A stretch of DNA of 64,000 nucleotides. Source: an uncultured Chloroflexota bacterium. GTDB taxonomy: Bacteria; Chloroflexota; UBA4733. Every line of letters begins with the position of its first letter. The stretch's first letter is position 1. The notes below the pieces were generated by a model. It worked only from the letters and a program-made list of their open reading frames with translations. It was not told the DNA's origin and ran no database searches. This document shows positions 31,944 to 40,210 of this stretch, piece by piece. The position numbers and the translations under genes are program-made. Location of the stretch: NCBI GenBank assembly GCA_937967325.1, contig CALBSQ010000325.1:1-64000 (forward strand), in the 5' to 3' direction.

Positions 31944-32708
31944 TCAGTTCTCATAGTGGTTGTCCCCCAGGTCCCGGCCACGGGCCAGCCACAGCTTATG
32001 CCCCACAATCCGCTCCGGATAGAAATGGATCGCGGTGGTGAAGTAGCGCATGGTGTAGCCGCAGCGCCGCGTGTCGCTCGTATTGGGTTTAGCGCCGTGG
32101 ACCAGACGGGCATCGTGCAGCGAGCACTCGCCGCGGTCGAGCTCGAGCGCCACGGCCCTGGCCTCATCGACCTGTTCGGGCTTGATCTGTGTAGGGAACA
32201 GGTTGGTGCGTCGATCGACCGATTCATACTCCCTGGCGCCCCCGCTGAGGTGGCTCCCCGGGAGGACGCGCATGCAACCGTTGTCCTCCGTGGCGCGGTC
32301 CAGGGCTAGCCAGATAGTGATGATGCCCTCCATTGTGGTAGCCCGACCGTTCCAGTACTCCGAGTCCTCGTGCCAAGGGGTGGCACGTCCGATCCGTGGC
32401 TCCTTGGAGATGAAGTGGCTAGCCCACAGGCCGATGTTCGGTCCGATGAACGGCTCGACCAGATCGAGAACCTCATCGGCGAGCAGGAACTCGAGCAACC
32501 GCGGGTCCCGGAAGTGGGGCACGTTGAGCTCGTCGGTCCGCTGCCCCTCTTGGAGCATCGCCACGTGCTCCTCGAAGAGTTCGGTCAGCCCTGCTAGCAT
32601 GGCCGGGGGAAGGAGCTGCGCGTGATAGAGGAAGAATCCGTCGTTTCGGTAGGAAGCGACGTCGTGGCTGGTAATTGGCCGTTCCAGGTGCGCCGTCTGT
32701 TGACTCAT
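31944..32708 (-). CDS. Phytanoyl-CoA dioxygenase (PhyH)-family protein
   Basis: 254 residues. Fe(II)/2-oxoglutarate oxygenase facial triad: HxD in TPWHEDSEYW near residues 112-114 and the distal His in DARLVHGAKPN near residue 203, with a downstream Arg (DTRRCGYTMRY) that could hold 2-oxoglutarate. NGCMRVLPGSHL is the usual PhyH block. Substrate unknown; bacterial members hydroxylate many small molecules. First gene of the PhyH / binding-protein / AraC operon, 48 bp before the binding protein, so it may act on the imported compound. Confidence 0.9.
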   Translation of the reverse strand: MSQQTAHLERPITSHDVASYRNDGFFLYHAQLLPPAMLAGLTELFEEHVAMLQEGQRTDELNVPHFRDPRLLEFLLADEVLDLVEPFIGPNIGLWASHFISKEPRIGRATPWHEDSEYWNGRATTMEGIITIWLALDRATEDNGCMRVLPGSHLSGGAREYESVDRRTNLFPTQIKPEQVDEARAVALELDRGECSLHDARLVHGAKPNTSDTRRCGYTMRYFTTAIHFYPERIVGHKLWLARGRDLGDNHYEN

Positions 32709-32790
32709 GGTCTACTCCGTGTTGGACCGCGACCCGCCGCCGGCCGACAGGGTATCGTCGTACGGTAGCACGACAGGATCGGGCATGCTC

Positions 32791-32826
32791 CGCGTATGTT
32801 CCGATGAACCTCGCATATCTTCCGAT
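32791..32826. promoter_or_regulatory. Direct repeat with 21-bp period, probable AraC operator
   Basis: CGCGTATGTTCCGAT (32791-32805) and CGCATATCTTCCGAT (32812-32826) match at 13 of 15 positions and start exactly 21 bp apart, two helical turns. It lies in the 316-bp gap between divergent operons, one of which encodes the AraC regulator. Paired half-sites in direct orientation are typical of AraC proteins. Confidence 0.6.
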
Positions 32827-32976
32827 CATGCTCGCCATCCAGCCGGGCGATGGCATCGACACTCAAGCCGATTGGGTCATGCCGCGCTTCCGTAGGGTCG
32901 AAGTGGCGCTGTGCCGCCGCGAGCGTTTCCTGCACGATCTCCGGCGCGATCCGCACCTGTTGGGCGTGGCGCTCTA

Positions 32977-32982
32977 TATAAT
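32977..32982 (+). promoter_or_regulatory. Perfect -10 element ahead of the oxidoreductase operon
   Basis: TATAAT 42 bp before the TTG start at 33025, with no good -35 (CACCTG at 17-bp spacing). A strong -10 with a weak -35 fits activator dependence, consistent with the direct repeats ~150 bp upstream. The rest of 32709-33024 shows no gene I can support. Confidence 0.45.
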
Positions 32983-33024
32983 GGTGGCCGCATCTGGGAT
33001 TTCAACTACCGCAAGGAGGCAAGC

Positions 33025-34296
33025 TTGGCGCCGGCGATCAAGTACGCGGCGGTCGGGTGTGGCGGCATGGGGCGGCGTCACCTCCGTGGCATGGCAGCCC
33101 TGTACGGCTCGTCGCAGCGCAACATGGAGCTGGTCGCGGCCTGTGACCTGAAGCGCGAGCAGGCCGAGCTCCTCGCCGATGAGGCGGAGGAGCTGCTGGG
33201 CGTGCGACCACGCGTGTTTACCGACATCGAGCGCATGGTCCGCGAGATGCCCGACCTGCAAGCGGCCGACGTCACCGTCGAGAGCGGCTATCACCACTCG
33301 GTCGCGGTCGCTTGTTTCGAGGCCGGCTTGCACGTGCTGTGCGAGAAGCCGGCGGCGGTGACCATCCGCGGCTGCAACCTCATGATCGAGACCGCCCGCA
33401 AGGCCGGTCGCGTCCTCTCGATCGCCGAGAACTACCGTCGCGACCCCATCCACCGCCTGGCCAAGGCGCTGCTCGACGATGGCGCCGTCGGCCGGCCGCG
33501 CCTGATGATCCAGACCAGCATCGGCGGGCGCGACCGCATCTCCATGACACCCTGGCGGTACATGAAGGAGACCGCCTCCATGCCGGTCGATGCCGGGGTC
33601 CACGAGGCCGACCTCATGCGCTACTACATGGGCGAGTTCCGCCTGGTCTTCGGCGCGACGCGCCTGCACGAGCAGGTCCGCTACAAGACCAACTCGGCGG
33701 GGCCGGGCGGCTTCTACGGCGGCTACCTTGCCACTATGCCGGACAGCATCCGAGCGACCGGAGACGACGCGCTGTACGCCTACATCGCCTTCGAGTCGGG
33801 CGCGGTCGGGCAGTGGATCGACGACCACGCCGGCCACGGGTTGGGCCGCAACGAGCGCCTCGTCTATGGCTCCAAGGGGTCACTCCAGGTTTTCGGCAAC
33901 CGGAATGGGCGACCCAGCAAGCTCTCCTTGGACGACGGGAAGGCCATCGATGACGAGCGAATCCTGGAGTACGCGCCGAGCTACCGGCTGAGCCCGCTGG
34001 CGGCCGAGCTGTTCGGCGGCGAGCGCGTCTGGAAATACGACTTCGAGTTCAACCAGACCGACTCCAAGATCATTGCCACGGAGTACTACGAGCTTGGCGA
34101 ATGCATCCGCACCGGCGCGACGCCGGAGATGACCGGCGAGGAGGGACGCGCCGACGTTGCGCTCACTTACGCGCCGTTCGAGGCCGGACGGCTGGGCCGC
34201 CCCGTGACGCTCGAAGACATGGTGTCAGCGCGCGCCGACGCCTACCAGCGCGAGATCGACCAGAAGTTCGGCCTCCTGACGCCATCCGCGGTCTAG
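33025..34296 (+). CDS. Gfo/Idh/MocA-family oxidoreductase
   Basis: 423 residues from a TTG at 33025, chosen because AAGGAGG ends five bases upstream and the Rossmann motif (YAAVGCGGMGRRH) then falls at the normal place. HVLCEKPAAVT near residue 107; C-domain MPVDAGVHEADLMRYYMGEF. Longer than the two other members in the window because of insertions in the C-domain (ALYAYIAFESGAVGQWIDDHAGHG). First gene of a four-gene operon with an isomerase, a binding protein and an enolase-superfamily protein, suggesting oxidation of an imported sugar or sugar acid. Confidence 0.9.
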   Translation: MAPAIKYAAVGCGGMGRRHLRGMAALYGSSQRNMELVAACDLKREQAELLADEAEELLGVRPRVFTDIERMVREMPDLQAADVTVESGYHHSVAVACFEAGLHVLCEKPAAVTIRGCNLMIETARKAGRVLSIAENYRRDPIHRLAKALLDDGAVGRPRLMIQTSIGGRDRISMTPWRYMKETASMPVDAGVHEADLMRYYMGEFRLVFGATRLHEQVRYKTNSAGPGGFYGGYLATMPDSIRATGDDALYAYIAFESGAVGQWIDDHAGHGLGRNERLVYGSKGSLQVFGNRNGRPSKLSLDDGKAIDDERILEYAPSYRLSPLAAELFGGERVWKYDFEFNQTDSKIIATEYYELGECIRTGATPEMTGEEGRADVALTYAPFEAGRLGRPVTLEDMVSARADAYQREIDQKFGLLTPSAV

Positions 34297-34417
34297 TGGC
34301 AAAACGGTTCGGATAGGGCGGTGACGGGGGTACTGGGACCGCCTTATCGGGAACGCAGTGGGTATAGCCGTCGATCATGAATTGGCCGGCGGCAGTAACG
34401 TAGGTGGGGACCTCAGG

Positions 34418-35260
34418 ATGAAGATCGGCTATTCGACCTGGTCGACCAAGCAGACGCCCGTCGAGGACGCCATCCGGGAGTTGGGCCGCATCGGCTTCGA
34501 CTGTGTGGAGATCGACCTCACTGGCGGCGGGACCAGTAGCCTGGACGCGCTCGATCCGGCGCGGCGTCGCCTGATCCGGCGCCTGCTCGACGCCGCCGGA
34601 CTGGAGCTCTCGGGGCTGGTCTCCGCCCATCGCAATCAGATCGGCGACGACGCGGAGCACGATGCTGGCCGGGATTCCTACCGCCGGGAGCTAGACCTGG
34701 CGCTGGAGTGGGCGGCCGGCGCCAAGATCCCGGTGATGGACGTGGCCATTGGCGGGCGCGCGGACGACTGGGAGCAGCTCAAGGGGCGGATTGTCGAAGC
34801 CGTCGGTGAGACGGTTCGTGTCTCGGCGGACCGCGGCGTCACGGTGGCGCTGGAGCCGCACTGCGGGCAGGCGGTTAACACCCCAGATAGGATGCTCTGG
34901 GTCCTGGAGCAGGTGGCATCGCCGTACTGCCGCGTCAACTTCGACATCAGCCACTTCAACGTGATCGGCATCCCGATCGAGCAATCGGTCGGGGCGATGG
35001 CCCCCTATACCGTCCACACCCACGTCAAGGACGAGCGCGGCCGGTACCCGGCCCACGAGTTCCTGATCCCGGGCGAGGGCGAGTTCGACTACGCTCGCTA
35101 CCTGCGAGCAATGCAGGCCAGCGGCTACACGGGCGATGTCACCTGCGAGATCTCCGTCATGGTCCAGCGCCGTCCCAACTACGACGCGGTCGCGGCGATG
35201 GAACAGACCTACCGGGTGCTGAGCGCCGCCTTTAGCGATGCAGGTGTGGCGCGCGGGTGA
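34418..35260 (+). CDS. Sugar phosphate isomerase/epimerase (xylose-isomerase-like TIM barrel)
   Basis: 280 residues. Opening MKIGYSTWSTKQTPVEDAI; metal ligands at the usual strands: Glu in VALEPHCGQ, Asp in VNFDISHFN, His in TVHTHVKDERG, Glu in VTCEISVM. This is the AP-endonuclease-2 / IolE-like fold, whose members isomerise or epimerise keto sugars and inosose. Downstream of a Gfo/Idh/MocA enzyme, the usual partnership in inositol- and rare-sugar-type pathways. Confidence 0.9.
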   Translation: MKIGYSTWSTKQTPVEDAIRELGRIGFDCVEIDLTGGGTSSLDALDPARRRLIRRLLDAAGLELSGLVSAHRNQIGDDAEHDAGRDSYRRELDLALEWAAGAKIPVMDVAIGGRADDWEQLKGRIVEAVGETVRVSADRGVTVALEPHCGQAVNTPDRMLWVLEQVASPYCRVNFDISHFNVIGIPIEQSVGAMAPYTVHTHVKDERGRYPAHEFLIPGEGEFDYARYLRAMQASGYTGDVTCEISVMVQRRPNYDAVAAMEQTYRVLSAAFSDAGVARG

Positions 35261-35310
35261 TTGGGGCGGCGACCGCTATGGAAGCACGGACTACCCAAAG
35301 AGACGGTAAT

Positions 35311-35343
35311 GCCGGGGCCGCGATCGCGATCGCGGCCCCCGGC
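35311..35343. terminator. GC-rich palindrome after the isomerase gene
   Basis: GCCGGGG-CCGCGATCG faces its complement with a single bulged G; no loop and no T-tract. Between the isomerase and the binding-protein gene, so it may separate or tune the two halves of the operon. Confidence 0.5.
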
Positions 35344-35426
35344 CGTTCCCTATGTCCACGGCAGACAACTAGGCGGCGCATTGCCGTCCCGGCGCCACAT
35401 CACGAATGGTGAAGGAGGTCCCAGCG

Positions 35427-36980
35427 ATGTCCATATCCTCTCCCGATGGCTCGCGTTCCTTGTCACGACGCAGCGCGCTCGGCGCGCTCCTGGGCTCTAC
35501 GGGTCTGCTTTCCTTGCTCGCTGCCTGCGGTGGGAGCAACAGCCAGTCTACTGCTGCCGGTACGTCGAGTGCTGCATCGGCGACCGCCGCCAGCGCAGCG
35601 CCGGCGACGAGCGCCGCTAGCAGCGGCGCATCTAATGCGGCTTCTACCAATGCCGGCTCGAGCGCGGCGGCGAGCAGCGCCTCCGCCAGCAACGTCGGCA
35701 CGTCGTCACCAGCGACATCGTCGGCCGCTGCAAGCGCCACGGCGAAGCCGCCAACCCAGGGGGCAGTGGCGTTGAACTACTGGGCCTTCGGAGGCGGCGG
35801 TCCGCTGGGCGACAAGCTCTTCCGCTTGCCGGCCGACAACTACACCAAGGACAGCGCCGGGAAGGTAACGGTCAACTACACCGACATCTCCTCGGCCGAT
35901 ATCGAGGAGAAGGCGCTCACCGCCTGGGTTTCCGGCACGGGGCCGGACGTCCTCTTCGACTCCTCGCGCGGCTTTCTGCGCTTCATGGATAGCGATGTGT
36001 TTCTGGACGTGGCGCCGGACTTTGCCCAGCGCAAGCTACAGGCCAGCGATTGGTATCAAACGCCCCTGACTTTTTACCAGGTGAAGGGGCAGCAGCTCGG
36101 CTTGCCGCAGGGCTTTGGCACGCAGCCGTATGGTCTCAACCTGGACCTGCTGCAGCGGGCCGGGGTCAACCTCGCCTCCGGCTTCGACCAGACCTGGGGC
36201 CAGGACGAGCTGACCCAGATGCTGAAGCAGGTGGTCAAGTATGCGCCGAGCGGGATGGAGACGCCGGGCGGCGACGACGACGGCGTGTTCAACAACTGGC
36301 TCTGGAACTACGGCTCCGACCTGGTCTCGACCGACCTGCTGAGCAGCCCGGCTGCCAATACGGGCGGCATCGACGCCGCGACCTGGTATCAGCAGGTACA
36401 CACGGGAGATCGCATCTTCATGCGTCCCTCGATTGATTACCCCTCCAACGTCAGTTTCACTGCCGGCAATATCGCCATGACCGGGGCGAGCGCGGAGCCG
36501 GCCGCGCTGAGCTCGTGGGGCAACTTGCCCTTCAAGGTCAACCTCTTCCTGCGGCCGAAGGGGCCGGCCGACCACTTGACCCGACTCTACATCGACGGCT
36601 TCTACGTCTGGAACAAGACCAAGGTGCGCGATACGGCGGTGGACTTCATGTTCTACCTCACCAATCAGGGCTGCGCCCAGATGGACGACGGCGGCGGGTA
36701 TAACATCCCTGCCTACCGCCCGGTGGTCGAGAAGGTCTTCCTGCCGCGACCGTCGAGCCTCAACAAGCAGGTGTGGCTGACCTCCGCCGATCACTCGCGC
36801 ACCGATCCCCGCCACCCGAAGTGGATTCCCGACATCAACACCTCCTACGGCAAGTACACCACCGCCCTGCGCAACGGCACGATGGCGCCGCGAGACGCCA
36901 TGATGGCTATGGCCGGCGAGATCACGGTGATCTTGCAAAACTACGCCAAGACGCCCGGCTATCAGCGTCTGGTCGGCTAG
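35427..36980 (+). CDS. ABC transporter sugar-binding lipoprotein (family 1)
   Basis: 517 residues; ATG 35427 after AAGGAGG (35411-35417). Signal with LSRRSALGALLG and lipobox LAAC. The linker of ~80 residues is nearly all Ala, Ser, Thr and Asn. The mature domain opens ALNYWAFGGGGPLGDKLFRL and has VSGTGPDVLFDSSRGFLRFM, TQPYGLNLDLLQRAGVNL and TGASAEPAALSSWGNLPFKVN. Followed 18 bp later by an enolase-superfamily gene, so uptake and breakdown look coupled. No permease nearby. Confidence 0.92.
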   Translation: MSISSPDGSRSLSRRSALGALLGSTGLLSLLAACGGSNSQSTAAGTSSAASATAASAAPATSAASSGASNAASTNAGSSAAASSASASNVGTSSPATSSAAASATAKPPTQGAVALNYWAFGGGGPLGDKLFRLPADNYTKDSAGKVTVNYTDISSADIEEKALTAWVSGTGPDVLFDSSRGFLRFMDSDVFLDVAPDFAQRKLQASDWYQTPLTFYQVKGQQLGLPQGFGTQPYGLNLDLLQRAGVNLASGFDQTWGQDELTQMLKQVVKYAPSGMETPGGDDDGVFNNWLWNYGSDLVSTDLLSSPAANTGGIDAATWYQQVHTGDRIFMRPSIDYPSNVSFTAGNIAMTGASAEPAALSSWGNLPFKVNLFLRPKGPADHLTRLYIDGFYVWNKTKVRDTAVDFMFYLTNQGCAQMDDGGGYNIPAYRPVVEKVFLPRPSSLNKQVWLTSADHSRTDPRHPKWIPDINTSYGKYTTALRNGTMAPRDAMMAMAGEITVILQNYAKTPGYQRLVG

Positions 36981-36998
36981 GGATCGAGGAGAAGCAAG

Positions 36999-38231
36999 GT
37001 GCGTATTGTCGAGGCTGAGATCATCCCTATCTACCCGCGCCTGGTCGCGCGCAACACGGCACATAACGCGCATTTCCCAAACTGGAACGTGCGGACGGTC
37101 TTCCGGCTCAAGGCCGACAACGGGCTGACCGGCTATGGCGACTACCGCTGCCCGCCACCGCCGCGGAGCGCCGTTGAGCCGTTGCTGGGCCGGAGCCCGT
37201 TCGACTTCCTGAACAACGACTTCAACCCGGGCCTGGGTGGCGCGCTGTACGACTTGATGGGCAAGTACCTGGAGCTGCCGGCCTACAAGCTGATGGGGCA
37301 AAAGCTGCGCGGCGCCATCCCCGTCGCCGCCTGGACCAAGCCGGCCTCGCCGGAAAAGCTGCGGCAGGAGGTGAAGCGGGCGGTCGCCGAGGGCTACACG
37401 ACGATGAAGATGCACTCGGCCGAGTATTACGACATCCTGGCCCAGCACCAGGCGGTGCTGGAATCAGCGCCGCCCGAGTTCCGGATGCACTACGACTTCA
37501 ACCACAATCGTAGCCTCGCCACGGTGCTACCGCTGTTGCGCGAGCTGGAACAGGGCCGGGCGGTGGCCTGCGTCGAGGACCCCTTGCGCCCGAATGACGT
37601 CGAGGGCTGGCGGCTGCTGCGCCGGCAGCTCCGCCTGCCCATCGTCATGCATCCCACGCCGCTGGGTGGGCTGCATGAGATCCACCTGGACATGGCCGAC
37701 GCCTATATGCTCGGTGGGCAGATTGGCTCGACGCTGCGGCGGGGCGGTGCGCTGGCCGCGGCCAACACCGCCGCGGTGGTCCAGCTCACCGGCGGCACGC
37801 TGACCAAGGCGCTGGCAATGCATCTGTCGGCCGTCCTGCCCGCGCCGGTGCTGCACACGGTCGACCTGGACGATCAGTACGCGGAGGACATCACCACGGA
37901 GCGCCTCCCGGTAATCGACGGCAGGACACCGGTCCCGGAAGGGCCGGGACTGGGACCGGAGGTAGATGAGGCGGCGCTGGCGCGGCTGGCGGCGCGAGAG
38001 CCGACGCCTGTCCCCAAGCACGTCGCCGCCTTGCACCTGCGCGACGGGCACACACTCTACTTCCGGTCGCTCATGGAAGCGCAGGAGGGCGGAGTGCAGC
38101 GAATGACCGGCCAGGAAGAAGGGGCCGTCCGTGGCCTCCAGCTCGAGCTGTGGGATGACGACGGATCGGACGCCTTCGCTCAAGTCTACCAGCGGGTCCA
38201 TCAGCAGGGGCCGTACCTGGAAGCGAAGTAG
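36999..38231 (+). CDS. Divergent enolase-superfamily (mandelate racemase/MLE-like) protein
   Basis: 410 residues. N-terminal capping domain (EAEIIPIYPRLVARN ... GLTGYGDYRCPPPP) and barrel are recognisable: GGALYDLMGKYLELPAYKLMG. Two metal ligands are in place, Asp in MHYDFNHNRS and Glu in ACVEDPLRPNDVEGW. The usual Lys-x-Lys is Lys-Met-His (TTMKMHSAEY), and the strand that should carry the third acidic ligand reads IVMHPTPLGG. It may bind metal with a His or may have lost activity. Substrate unknown; context suggests a sugar acid. Confidence 0.8.
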   Translation: MRIVEAEIIPIYPRLVARNTAHNAHFPNWNVRTVFRLKADNGLTGYGDYRCPPPPRSAVEPLLGRSPFDFLNNDFNPGLGGALYDLMGKYLELPAYKLMGQKLRGAIPVAAWTKPASPEKLRQEVKRAVAEGYTTMKMHSAEYYDILAQHQAVLESAPPEFRMHYDFNHNRSLATVLPLLRELEQGRAVACVEDPLRPNDVEGWRLLRRQLRLPIVMHPTPLGGLHEIHLDMADAYMLGGQIGSTLRRGGALAAANTAAVVQLTGGTLTKALAMHLSAVLPAPVLHTVDLDDQYAEDITTERLPVIDGRTPVPEGPGLGPEVDEAALARLAAREPTPVPKHVAALHLRDGHTLYFRSLMEAQEGGVQRMTGQEEGAVRGLQLELWDDDGSDAFAQVYQRVHQQGPYLEAK

Positions 38232-38254
38232 GTGGTGCGTAGCTTGCGGACGCG

Positions 38255-39088
38255 CTACCTCGCCTCATCCGGGCTGTGCTCGCGTAGCCAGGTGCGCAAC
38301 GGGACGTCCGCATCCGTTGGGGAGTAGTAGCCGTTAGCGTTGAGCCCGTCGCCCAGGAGCTGGCGGCGGATGGTATCGCTGTGCGGCCAGAGGCTCTGCA
38401 CGGTCATATCGTCCTTGGTGCGGATCCAGCGATAGCCGTAGCCGTAGAACAATACCTTACGGGTCACGTCCGACCAGTTGGGACTGGCCGTGTGCCAGAG
38501 GCGGCGGTCGAAGAATACCGCCGTCCCCGGCTTGGCTAGGACCGGCACAGCCCCAGCCGGCTGGCCGGCGCCTCCGACCGGCCGGTCGATCTTGTCCTGG
38601 AGGTGGCTGCCGGGGATCACCCAGAAGTTGCCGCGGCCTTCGACGCTGGTGTCGGACAGGAAGTAGGCAACTTTGAGCGATAGCCGCGGTCGAGGGTGCG
38701 ATTCCATCTCCACGTTCACCCGCCCGCTATCCTGATGCCAGGCGAAGGTCTTGTCGTCGCGCGGCAGCCCGGACGGTGGTGTGACGATCAAGTGCGCGTG
38801 GTAAAGATAGATGTTCCAGCCCAGGATGCCCCACACCTTGGGGAGTACCCGGCGGTAATCCACCAGATCTGCGAAGCTCGGGTCGTCGGGAATGTAGTTG
38901 GGGTAGAACAAGGCCTTGTGGGGATCGTGGCCGGCGCTGACCTTCGCGGCGAGGATGCGGTCCACGGTGGAGGTCAGCGCCGCGATCTGTTCTCCCGCCA
39001 GGGCGTTCTCGATCTGGAGCAATCCGGTCTGCTCGAAGGTTCGTCGTTCCTCATCGCTGAGCCGGTATTGCAAGCAAGAGGTATCCAT
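38255..39088 (-). CDS. Phytanoyl-CoA dioxygenase (PhyH)-family protein
   Basis: 277 residues. HxD in FAWHQDSGRVNVEM near residue 117, distal His in RRLWHTASPNWSDVTRK near residue 199 with a following Arg, and WVIPGSHLQ, the PhyH block. It is clearly different from the 31944 copy, so two oxygenases of this family serve the sugar region. Transcribed convergently to the enolase-superfamily gene, 23 bp apart. Confidence 0.9.
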   Translation of the reverse strand: MDTSCLQYRLSDEERRTFEQTGLLQIENALAGEQIAALTSTVDRILAAKVSAGHDPHKALFYPNYIPDDPSFADLVDYRRVLPKVWGILGWNIYLYHAHLIVTPPSGLPRDDKTFAWHQDSGRVNVEMESHPRPRLSLKVAYFLSDTSVEGRGNFWVIPGSHLQDKIDRPVGGAGQPAGAVPVLAKPGTAVFFDRRLWHTASPNWSDVTRKVLFYGYGYRWIRTKDDMTVQSLWPHSDTIRRQLLGDGLNANGYYSPTDADVPLRTWLREHSPDEAR

Positions 39089-39263
39089 TGCTTTTCCTTC
39101 CTCGATCTACTAAACGATGATGCCCGCCTGCATCACCTGGCAATGTCGCTAACCGGGGCTATTCGTCAACACCGGTATCGGCGCCGCACGGTCCTCGCCA
39201 AACCGACCGGAATCTCGGAGAGTCAGGGCGATGGCCAAGGCAACGATTCATCCACTCCCGCGG

Positions 39264-40157
39264 CTACTCGCCGCGCCGCACGCGCACGCCGGCGGTCTGC
39301 TCGATCGGCTGGATCACGGCGGCGCTGGTCTGGCTGCCCAACCCCGCGCCGATCGCTTCCGTGAGGCTCGCGCTGGCGATTGCACCGGCCAGCAAACGTA
39401 CGCCGAGCTGATTGCCGAGGTCGATGGCCAGGCGGACATCCTTGGCGGCCAGGTCGATCATGAAGCCGGGCGAGAAGTCGCCGCTGCGCGCCACGGTGGA
39501 AGTGAGGGCAAAGGCTTTGCTCCCGCCGCTGCTGTCCTGAACAACTTTGGTCAGCAGCTCCGGATCGAGACCGGCCTTGACGCCGAGCACAAGTCCTTCG
39601 GCTGCTGCCAGGGTATTGACAGCCCCCACCATGTTGTTGATCAACTTGGCTACGGCCCCCGCGCCGGTCCGCCCGGCGTGATAGATGGTCTTGCCCATAG
39701 CCTCGAGGACCGGTCGTGCCAACTCCAGGTACCGTGCTTCGCCGCCGACCATGATCGTCAGCGTGCCGTCGCGTGCGCCGCTGGTACCGCCGCTGACCGG
39801 CGCGTCCAAGTAGCCAACGCCTTTGGCGGCAGCGGCGGACACGATGCGGCGGTGCGTGTCCGGATCGATCGTGCTCATGTCGATCAGCACCTGGCCGGCA
39901 CGGGCCGCTTCCAGCACGCCCTGTGCGCCCAGGTAGACCTGTTCCACGTCCGGCGGCTTCGGCACGCAGCTAATGACGACATCCACACGGCTCGCCAGGT
40001 CAGCGGGCGACGTTGCCGCTTCGGCGCCGGCGCCGACCAGCTCTTCCACCTTGCCCCGGCTGCGATTGTGGACGACCAGCGGGAACCCAGCCCGCAGCAG
40101 GTTGTACGCCATGGGCTTGCCCATCAGACCCAGGCCAATAAAGCCAACTCGAAGCAA
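39264..40157 (-). CDS. 3-hydroxyisobutyrate dehydrogenase-type oxidoreductase
   Basis: 297 residues from a TTG at 40157, preceded by GGGAGG; this puts VGFIGLGLMGKPMA at the N-terminus as in the family. Further motifs: YLDAPVSGGTSGARDGTLTIMVGG (substrate loop) and GAGAVAKLINNM with the catalytic Lys. Such beta-hydroxyacid dehydrogenases include tartronate semialdehyde reductase (GarR/GlxR). With sugar-acid enzymes around it, a role in C3 semialdehyde reduction is plausible. Lies 53 bp downstream of murJ on the same strand. Confidence 0.9.
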   Translation of the reverse strand: MLRVGFIGLGLMGKPMAYNLLRAGFPLVVHNRSRGKVEELVGAGAEAATSPADLASRVDVVISCVPKPPDVEQVYLGAQGVLEAARAGQVLIDMSTIDPDTHRRIVSAAAAKGVGYLDAPVSGGTSGARDGTLTIMVGGEARYLELARPVLEAMGKTIYHAGRTGAGAVAKLINNMVGAVNTLAAAEGLVLGVKAGLDPELLTKVVQDSSGGSKAFALTSTVARSGDFSPGFMIDLAAKDVRLAIDLGNQLGVRLLAGAIASASLTEAIGAGLGSQTSAAVIQPIEQTAGVRVRRGE

Positions 40158-40210
40158 TCCTGGTACCTCCCGCCGGCAAGTGTACACCGCCGGGATCGTA
40201 TCGTGACAGG

